A stretch of 64,000 nt of DNA, taken from positions 101,969 to 165,968 of the forward strand of contig JACPNK010000002.1 in the NCBI GenBank assembly GCA_016185525.1, in the 5' to 3' direction. Made by a program: the position numbers and the translations under genes. Below the pieces are notes generated by a model. It searched no databases. It worked only from the letters and a program-made list of their open reading frames with translations, and had not been told where the DNA came from. This DNA is from Candidatus Yanofskyibacteriota bacterium (GTDB lineage: Bacteria; Patescibacteria; Paceibacteria; 2-02-FULL-40-12; IGHO2-12-FULL-4). Position 1 is the stretch's first letter. Each line of letters opens with the position of its first letter. Of this stretch, positions 57,853-64,000 are shown piece by piece.

Positions 57853-58377
57853 TTGTTTTTTGAAATTCTAATTCCGACTTTGGTTTTTTTCTTGAGCCTT
57901 TACGTGAGTCTCCTAGTTTCGGTATCCGCACACGAATTCGGTCATGCATTTGCCGCACTAGTTTTAGGATATGAAGTAGAAGAAATAAATTTAGGAATCC
58001 AGTCTCGACCAATTTTTGATATATCTCTTAAGAGACATGTCAAAAAGATCCACATTTCCCTGTATCCTTTCTGTGGAGAAATGTGTCTCAGCCAAAATAA
58101 AAAAACAATGACTTCTTTTCAAAGATTTATTTTTCTTATAGCAGGGCCTTTGGGAAATATTTTAGTCGCAGGAGTATTATTTTTCATTTTTGTTAAGAAA
58201 CCGACATCGCCTCTTTCAATTAGTTTCTGGGACTACACGTTATATTCTATACTGCTTTTAAATTTCCTAACCGGGTTGTTTAACCTGATTCCTGGAGATG
58301 AAAGCGACGGCAGTCGCGCATTGGAGGTTATAACCGGTAAATATGCAAAAAGAGTTGCTTTAAAAAATAAAAGTTAA
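57853..58377 (+). CDS. M50-type site-2-protease-like membrane metalloprotease
   Basis: A 174-aa protein with about four membrane segments. The zinc motif HEFGH is in SVSAHEFGHAFAALVLG, and the third ligand region is NLIPGDESDGSRAL near the C-terminus (NxxPxxxxDG form). The conserved FLIAGPLGNILVA helix lies between them. It should cut membrane-embedded substrates. The start is uncertain: TTG 57853 fits the frame, while ATG 57846 runs into a stop after five codons in another frame. The chain is short for the family. Confidence 0.8.
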   Translation: MFFEILIPTLVFFLSLYVSLLVSVSAHEFGHAFAALVLGYEVEEINLGIQSRPIFDISLKRHVKKIHISLYPFCGEMCLSQNKKTMTSFQRFIFLIAGPLGNILVAGVLFFIFVKKPTSPLSISFWDYTLYSILLLNFLTGLFNLIPGDESDGSRALEVITGKYAKRVALKNKS

Positions 58378-58492
58378 TTTGTTACAAGCACCGTTTCGCA
58401 AGAAGCGGTCTTTTTTTTATTTCTTACCATCTACGACGTTTTAGTTTATGTCATTTATTGGTAAAATAATTTATCTAGGCTTAACTTAAAAA

Positions 58493-58855
58493 ATGGTAAT
58501 CAAAAAACCAGAACAGCAAAAGTTAATAAAAAACATCCGCAGAGCTTTTGGCTTGGCTTGGCAGACCGACAAAAAACTGGTCATATGGTTTATATTTCTG
58601 ACAGCAGTCGGAGCTTTACTGCCCATTGGCGTCAGTTATTCTTTTCAACTCTTGATAGACGAGCTCGTCGGCATACAAAGTGCGGCAGGTATTGTTACAG
58701 TCGCCCTGCTTTCTTTTTTCGCTTTCAGATATATTTTGGAGTTGATTGACGATAACGGCAAAATAGCCGAAGAAGGCAGCCACGAATTTCTCATGTCCCA
58801 AAAAGGCGTCTACGCCACCATGTTCAAAAAGCAGGCAGAAGGCTATGTTGAATAA
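58493..58855 (+). pseudogene. Internally deleted ABC exporter (first helices joined to the extreme C-terminus)
   Basis: The first 80 residues (AFGLAWQTDKKLVIWFIFLT, IGVSYSFQLLIDELVG) are the N-terminal membrane part of an ABC-type exporter with fused ATPase. Residues about 86-120 (DDNGKIAEEGSHEFLMSQKG, VYATMFKKQAEGY) are the end of its ATPase domain. About 450 residues, including Walker A, signature and Walker B, are missing, and the frame is kept across the junction near 58750. It cannot transport. I interpret it as a deletion remnant; a short regulatory product is possible but not supported. Confidence 0.75.
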
Positions 58856-58931
58856 AGTTGACAAGAGTCAAGAAAACTGCTAGAGTGACTGTGGCGGTAT
58901 TTGAACATTAAAAATTAAAAAAGGTGAAAAA

Positions 58932-59744
58932 ATGAAAAGAAGAGAGCATTTTTCTGTAGAGGACATCAAGTCCCATCTTGATGTTAAGTCAAAAATAGAA
59001 AGCGATATTTTACAAAAAATTATGTCGGAAGCTTTGGATCCGGTTATTCTGACCTTGTCTGGAGAACAATCGACAAGACCAGATAAAAGTAAATCAGTAG
59101 GTGCGGGTATGGTAGATCTATTGTTTGGAAATAATACAAATATAAATCTTCTTATTGCAAGGAAGTTGAAGCTTAATCAGAGGAATATTCCTCTATTGTC
59201 ACAAGAAGACACGGACTCTTTAGCCGAAGAAGCCTCTCGAGCATTTGCTTCAAAAGGAGAACCCGGTTCAAAGAAAGAAGAGCTAAACAAAAAGATAAAT
59301 CAACAAGTTTTCAAGAATTTGATAAATTTATTGATAGAACCTCAAAGTATGAAAGGCGACAAAGCTTACGAAAAACAATGGCAGGGAATTGACGCAATTC
59401 TTACAGTTGCCAGAGTAACCAAAACAAATTTTACCGAATTACCGAATATACCAGAAAAAAGAAAGCAGGTGCTAAGGCTTATCCACAAAAGCCGTAAGCA
59501 ACACCGCACAAGTCTTTTAAAAGTTGTAAACAAACTGGCCGACCCGCAAAACATAAAGCAAGTGTTGTTAGTCCCCGTGCTAGAAATAGTTGCATCAACA
59601 GAAGGACTGACAGAAGAGTTGGCAACACTCATAAAAGAAGACTTCGCGGATAATTTTATGCCAAAAATCCTACAAAGCTGCTCTCAAGCAAAAGAAAATC
59701 TTTATCCGATAGTGGAAGAGGAGATCATTCGAGTTTGGAATTAG
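58932..59744 (+). CDS. Hypothetical helical protein
   Basis: A 270-aa soluble protein of helices only: FSVEDIKSHLDVKSKIESDI, a middle NQQVFKNLINLLIEPQSM, KQVLRLIHKSRKQHRTSLLK and a C-terminal VEEEIIRVWN. It resembles an ARM/HEAT-type helical bundle. No family is recognised. AAAGGTG lies before the ATG, and a terminator (CAGGC-ACA-GCCTG then T-run, 59760-59780) follows. Confidence 0.6.
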   Translation: MKRREHFSVEDIKSHLDVKSKIESDILQKIMSEALDPVILTLSGEQSTRPDKSKSVGAGMVDLLFGNNTNINLLIARKLKLNQRNIPLLSQEDTDSLAEEASRAFASKGEPGSKKEELNKKINQQVFKNLINLLIEPQSMKGDKAYEKQWQGIDAILTVARVTKTNFTELPNIPEKRKQVLRLIHKSRKQHRTSLLKVVNKLADPQNIKQVLLVPVLEIVASTEGLTEELATLIKEDFADNFMPKILQSCSQAKENLYPIVEEEIIRVWN

Positions 59745-59759
59745 TCACAAAAATTGAAG

Positions 59760-59780
59760 CAGGCACAGCCTGTTTTTTTT
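59760..59780 (+). terminator. Terminator after the helical protein gene
   Basis: GCAGGC / GCCTG stem with a three-base loop and a run of eight T, 16 bases after the stop codon. Confidence 0.65.
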
Positions 59781-59834
59781 CGCCTCAAAAATGTCTTGCC
59801 TTCAACCTATTTTAGTTGTAACATTTTTAATTAT

Positions 59835-59909
59835 GGTGCCCATAGCTTAGCGGTCTAAAGCGCTACTCTGTGGCAGTAGAGATCGTGGGTCCAAATCCCA
59901 CTGGGCACC
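59835..59909 (+). tRNA. tRNA-His (anticodon GTG)
   Basis: The acceptor is GTGCCCA with TGGGCAC, plus the extra G-1 (59835) paired to C73 that marks His tRNAs. The anticodon arm is CTACT-CTGTGGC-AGTAG. The T loop is TCCAAAT, again with C at position 55. No CCA is encoded. Confidence 0.9.
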
Positions 59910-59968
59910 CAGTTTTAAAAGTTTACCTAAAATTTACTTTTTGCCTTTTTAGTTTTAGGCTCCAAGCT

Positions 59969-60967
59969 ATGTCAGAAAGGATTATCAAAAAAAGTCCGGT
60001 GGTAATCGTAAAGAATTTTTTAATCCTTCAGGCTTCTGCCGTGGCTGCCTACATTGCCGCCGCCTATCTCGGCCATTACGCTCAAATTTACCGCTCTTTT
60101 CCTCTGTCCAAAGTTGTTTCTTTCCAAATTGCCCAGGCTGTTTTTGTCTTCGGCCTTGAGACGCTGATTATTTTCTATATCTTTTTCCGCTGGTACAAAG
60201 AGTACTGGCAAATCCAACCATATCAAATTATGCATGGCAGGGGACTGCTGTTCAGAAAAAGAGAGACCATACCGCTAAATCAGATTATTTCCGTTTCATC
60301 CAGGCAAGGACCTCTGGGCAAACTTGTTAAATACGGCACTATTGAGATTAGAATAGGCCAGTCCCAAAAATGCTTTTTCTTTAAAGACCTGCCCGAACCA
60401 CAAAATATCGTTGAACTAATCTTGCAATTTAAACAAGCTTCAGAATTTACAGCAGGACACCATAACTCCAGTCCGGATTTAGACCAACTCATAAAAGACG
60501 GCGAGAGAGAGAATTTAGAACTTAAAAGCACCTTCCGGTGGGACTTGCGAGCGCAAAAAGTAAATCGTCAGCTGGAAAAGTCGGTAATGAGAACTGTGGC
60601 CGCTTTTCTTAACACCCAAGGAGGACAAATTGTTCTGGGGATTGACGATAATAAAAAACCGCTGGGCCTGGAAGCTGACTACGCAACACTGGGCAAACCC
60701 AATCCTGACGGTTTTGAGAACCACTTTTCTCATATTTTTCATAACATGATCGGCTCTGAATTTCGCTCTCTCATAAAATTAAGTTGGTTGAAATTGGACA
60801 ACAAAGACTGCTGTGTAATCAGTGTCTCGCCTTCTTTAAAACCGGCCATTTTGCGGACAGACGACAATGAGGAGTTTTGCATACGCACCGGCAACGGAAC
60901 CACCGCTTTAAAATTTTCTGAAGCCTCAAGCTACATCAGCTCGCATTTTAAAAACAACTTGGTTTAA
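59969..60967 (+). CDS. Membrane PH-domain protein fused to a Schlafen (AlbA_2) domain
   Basis: A 332-aa protein. Two membrane helices (about 15-38 and 52-72) are followed by a bacterial PH-type domain (YQIMHGRGLLFRKRETIPLN, QIISVSSRQGPLGKLVKYG). From residue about 165 comes an AlbA_2/Schlafen domain: ERENLELKSTF with the E...ExK residues, TVAAFLNTQGGQIVLGIDD and a C-terminal FCIRTGNGT. In other proteins AlbA_2 domains bind DNA or cleave RNA. ATG 59969 is chosen because the frame further upstream runs into tRNA-His. Membrane tethering of such a domain is unusual. Confidence 0.75.
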   Translation: MSERIIKKSPVVIVKNFLILQASAVAAYIAAAYLGHYAQIYRSFPLSKVVSFQIAQAVFVFGLETLIIFYIFFRWYKEYWQIQPYQIMHGRGLLFRKRETIPLNQIISVSSRQGPLGKLVKYGTIEIRIGQSQKCFFFKDLPEPQNIVELILQFKQASEFTAGHHNSSPDLDQLIKDGERENLELKSTFRWDLRAQKVNRQLEKSVMRTVAAFLNTQGGQIVLGIDDNKKPLGLEADYATLGKPNPDGFENHFSHIFHNMIGSEFRSLIKLSWLKLDNKDCCVISVSPSLKPAILRTDDNEEFCIRTGNGTTALKFSEASSYISSHFKNNLV

Positions 60968-61029
60968 GGCCTGCCAAAATTTATGACGGAGGTATTGAAA
61001 AGACGTTGTAATAGGATTAAAATTGAAAC

Positions 61030-64000
61030 ATGAAAAGTGTCAGAGCTATTTTTATCGGGCCGATATTTCTAAGTATGGTTTTTTTTGCTCCTTTTGGCAG
61101 CTTGAAAAGTTTGTATAACGGCATAAAAGAAAGAGTCGAAAAACTATCAGTTAGCCTTAGCCAATCAATGGCATCGCCTACTACGGATACTTTTTATGTG
61201 GCTACAACCGGTAATGATATTAATCCGGGAACAGCGGACCAACCCTGGAAGACCATCCAAAAAGCAGCAAATACTGTGCAGGCCGGCGACACAGTAATGG
61301 TGAGGGAAGGAACCTATGACGAGCGAGTGAAATTTTCCGCTGGCCATTCCGGCAGTGACGGCAAGAAGATCACCTTCATCGCCTCGCCGCTCAAATCCGT
61401 GACCATGCAGGGCTTTGACACCACCAACGCCAACTACCTGCGCATCGAGGGCTTTAATATCACCGGTTCGCCGCCGTGGTGGCTGGGCGGCGGCGTGTGG
61501 GTGGCCAGCAACAACGTGGAGATTGTTGGGAATTATTTTTACGACCTGCACGGGCCGGGAGTGTTAACGAGTTGGGCGAAACCTTGGCCACAAAGGCCAC
61601 AAAATATCTCTGTGTCCAACAACCGCATTTATAACTCTGGTGCCGGAATATTTGCTTCGGGCGACAACTGGCTCGTGGAAAACAATGAAGTGGAACGGCT
61701 GTATCGTTACTCGGACAGCCCGGACTCCGATTATGCGCGCTTTTTTGGCAGTAACATTACTTTCAAGAATAATTTTTTCCACGGTACCTTGCAGAGCGAG
61801 ATCGGCGCCTCGCATGTTGACTGTTTCCAGACCTTTGATACCAATGACGAATATGCCCAGCACATCCTGGTAGAAAACAACACCTGCTACGACTATGCCC
61901 AAGGACTGATGGCGGAGGCCAAAAAAAACCGCAACAGCTTTGACCTTACTTTCCGCAATAACATTTTCGCTCATTCCTGGGCTTGGGGATTGTCAGTTGT
62001 TGCTGTCACTGATGTGAAGGTCTATAACAATGTGTTTGCGGACATGAAGTATCACGGAGTGGGATTCAGTGACGGTGCAACCGGAGAAGTAAAAAACAAC
62101 ATCTTTTACAATGCCGGCAGCAATTACTGGGCAGATGCCAAAACTAACGCGACGGTAACTGGCGGCTACAACATTCTCAATAAGGAGAGCTACCCCAAGT
62201 TCAAAACAGCAACGGATATTATCAATGACCCGCTCTTTGTGGATGCGGCGAACAATGACTTCCATCTCAAGAGCAACTCACCCGCCATTGATGCAGGCAC
62301 GGCGATAAGCGGTTTCAATTACGACAAGGATGGCACCACCCGTCCCCAAGGTACTGCCTGGGACATCGGAGCGTACGAGACAGCCGGTTCTGTTACACCT
62401 CCTCCCACTCCCACACTCGTTCCTTCCTCCACTCCTACTCCTACCCCACCACCGCCTCCTGCCAACAACGTGTTTTACATCCGCGATGGCGGCACGTCGT
62501 CAAACTGCACTGACTGGACCAATGCCTGTGACAGTTTGCCCAGTACGCTGCAAAGAGGAGTAACGTACTACATCGCTGACGGCAGCTACCCAGGATATAC
62601 CTTCGACGATCCGGTTTCAGGAACACAAACCATTACCATCAAGAAAGCTACTGCCGGAGATCACGGCACCAACACCGGATGGCAGAGCACGTACGGCGAC
62701 GGGCAAGCAGAATTCACGAACCTCGTCTTTTTGAACGACTACTTCGTGTTTGATGGCCAGATTGGCGGCGGTCCTGGCGCGTGGGCTTCTGGGTATGGAT
62801 TTAAAGTAGCCAGCGCCATCAGCAGCGGCTCCGGCCAGCTGGTAACGCTGGGCGCGGGGGCAGACAACATCACCATGAGTCACGTCGAGATTACCGCCCT
62901 GAACTTAAGTGACGGAAACAAACAGCAGGGCATCAAAGGAGTAGGCGGCAACAGCAATCTCACGTTTTCGTATCTGAACATCCACACTTTGTTCGGCGTG
63001 CCGTTCCATATTGGCAGTTGGAGCAACGTGGTTATTGAGTACAGCCGCGTGGCGCATAACCGGAACACCGCGGACTGGCACACAGAAGGCATTTCTTCCA
63101 TTGGCACCAACAGCAACATAACTATCCGCTACAATATCTGGGACGACATCGATGGAACCGCGGTTATCGCCGGGGTAAATTCGGGCACGTCAAACGATTG
63201 GAAGATTTACGGCAACATCTTTGCCAGAAGCGTTACGCCAATTGCTTATTACAATGAGTCCGGCGGGACAAACCGCCAGACCATGAACAATCTGGAGTTC
63301 TACAACAATGTGGTCACTGGCACCAGTGCCTCCCAAGGCGGCGTCTATATTCAGTCAGGGACAAACAACAAGGTCTATAATAATATCTGGTATGACAACA
63401 ACGTAAACGCACTCGCTATTTCCGGCACTAAAAACAGCAATTACTTTTCAAAAAATATAAGAACCGAGGGCTGCAACCCGGCGTGCGATAAGAACCCCGA
63501 AGGGGCTGCGGGCGACTCGAGTGCGCAAATCACTTCCATAAACCCGTTTGTAAATTGGAATACAAACATGGAGGCCGCTAGCGCCGACTTCAGGCTAGTT
63601 GGAGCTACCAATGCCGGAGTTTCCCTGGCTGCTCCCTTCAACCAAGACGCTCTCGGCACTATTCGCGGGGCTGACGGCGTGTGGGATAGAGGAGCGTATG
63701 AATATGCTGGTGGTGCTGTCACATTTACTCCTACTCCTTCATCTACACCAACACCTACACTTCTTCCCACAACCACCACTCCTGCCCCAACCCCTATTCC
63801 AGACACTACTCGTCCTACAATCAACTCCTGGGATGTTCAACCAAGAACAATTACAACATCGTCAACCAGTGGGACAACCACTGTTTCCTGGAATGTGTCT
63901 GATGCCGGAGGGTCGTTCTTGAGCAGGGTTGAGATTCAGAGAGCTCCATTTAATTCTTCAAACTGTAACGATTCAGTTAAAACAGATTGTCTCTGGACAA
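61030..64000 (+). CDS. Large secreted parallel beta-helix protein (3' end beyond window)
   Basis: At least 990 codons, open to the window edge without a stop. A signal peptide (IFIGPIFLSMVFFAPFGSL) is followed by a first right-handed beta-helix domain (about 55-445, from FYVATTGNDINPGTADQPWK to the typical end SPAIDAGTAI...WDIGAYE). After it comes a Pro/Thr-rich linker, then a second beta-helix (about 475-895) ending WDRGAYEYAG, another TPTP linker and an Ig/Fn3-like domain. Such proteins bind or cut polysaccharides at the cell surface. From about 61300 the GC content is visibly higher than in all other genes here, which suggests acquired or recombined domains. Confidence 0.85.
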   Translation, partial: MKSVRAIFIGPIFLSMVFFAPFGSLKSLYNGIKERVEKLSVSLSQSMASPTTDTFYVATTGNDINPGTADQPWKTIQKAANTVQAGDTVMVREGTYDERVKFSAGHSGSDGKKITFIASPLKSVTMQGFDTTNANYLRIEGFNITGSPPWWLGGGVWVASNNVEIVGNYFYDLHGPGVLTSWAKPWPQRPQNISVSNNRIYNSGAGIFASGDNWLVENNEVERLYRYSDSPDSDYARFFGSNITFKNNFFHGTLQSEIGASHVDCFQTFDTNDEYAQHILVENNTCYDYAQGLMAEAKKNRNSFDLTFRNNIFAHSWAWGLSVVAVTDVKVYNNVFADMKYHGVGFSDGATGEVKNNIFYNAGSNYWADAKTNATVTGGYNILNKESYPKFKTATDIINDPLFVDAANNDFHLKSNSPAIDAGTAISGFNYDKDGTTRPQGTAWDIGAYETAGSVTPPPTPTLVPSSTPTPTPPPPPANNVFYIRDGGTSSNCTDWTNACDSLPSTLQRGVTYYIADGSYPGYTFDDPVSGTQTITIKKATAGDHGTNTGWQSTYGDGQAEFTNLVFLNDYFVFDGQIGGGPGAWASGYGFKVASAISSGSGQLVTLGAGADNITMSHVEITALNLSDGNKQQGIKGVGGNSNLTFSYLNIHTLFGVPFHIGSWSNVVIEYSRVAHNRNTADWHTEGISSIGTNSNITIRYNIWDDIDGTAVIAGVNSGTSNDWKIYGNIFARSVTPIAYYNESGGTNRQTMNNLEFYNNVVTGTSASQGGVYIQSGTNNKVYNNIWYDNNVNALAISGTKNSNYFSKNIRTEGCNPACDKNPEGAAGDSSAQITSINPFVNWNTNMEAASADFRLVGATNAGVSLAAPFNQDALGTIRGADGVWDRGAYEYAGGAVTFTPTPSSTPTPTLLPTTTTPAPTPIPDTTRPTINSWDVQPRTITTSSTSGTTTVSWNVSDAGGSFLSRVEIQRAPFNSSNCNDSVKTDCLWT

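Noticed and set aside
61564..61974. Minus-strand open frames opposite the beta-helix gene
   Set aside because: Long antisense frames are expected opposite GC-rich coding DNA; the plus frame is continuous over 2.9 kb with domain motifs.

Overview
The window looks like a chromosome segment of a candidate-phyla-radiation bacterium (Patescibacteria, Parcubacteria-like). I infer this from several features. The genes are short and dense with moderate to low GC, and there are many small membrane proteins. UGA acts as a normal stop codon, which argues against Gracilibacteria and Absconditabacteria. There is a DUF5671 protein, a lytic transglycosylase pair and an RNase Y / HU / MnmA / GpmI housekeeping block. 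GC-rich and AT-rich palindromic repeats have entered intergenic regions and, in frame, protein genes. Many genes have a TATAAT-like -10 box only 5-13 nt before the start codon, which suggests leaderless mRNAs. No rRNA, CRISPR array or insertion sequence was seen.

Layout. 0-1.4 kb: 3' end of dnaX and an MFS transporter. 1.4-7.3 kb: tRNA-Gln followed at once by an MvaI/BcnI-type restriction-modification operon, small hypothetical genes, a HAD hydrolase, a uridine-kinase-like NTPase, two copies of a 105-bp palindromic repeat and a putative structured RNA. 7.4-10.2 kb: convergent GH13 glucosidase and glycogen synthase. 10.3-14.7 kb: DsbA/VKOR thiol oxidation pair, DUF167, a transglutaminase-like protein and an M24 peptidase. 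14.7-16.3 kb: an unrecognised 471-aa protein whose leader region encodes a 36-aa peptide followed by a terminator. 16.3-23.1 kb: a metal and thiol homeostasis block (DUF1573, CcdA, Cys-rich protein, copper-type P1B ATPase with a CPD motif, DoxX).

23.9-33.2 kb is the most unusual region. On the minus strand lie a Ycf46-like AAA+ ATPase, its 224-aa partner and two paralogous von Willebrand A proteins that end in the same GGGLKV tail. Divergent from them are a helical-repeat nucleotidyltransferase, a pyruvate-kinase-like protein and an adenylosuccinate-synthetase-like protein. The divergent promoter region carries two operator-like inverted repeats. 33.2-39.2 kb: a nadA remnant, a large membrane protein, and a 3-hydroxyacyl-CoA dehydrogenase next to an enoyl-CoA hydratase/acyl-CoA dehydrogenase fusion.

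39.2-61 kb holds membrane proteins, a heptapeptide-repeat protein, cupredoxin, two transglycosylases, MnmA, phosphoglycerate mutase, RNase Y, HU, a patatin-like lipase, GAPDH, GDPD, tRNAs for Gly, Pro, Arg and His, an M50 protease, an internally deleted ABC exporter and a membrane PH-Schlafen protein. The window ends inside a large secreted beta-helix protein that is visibly richer in GC than its surroundings. All names come from reading motifs; no database search was run.
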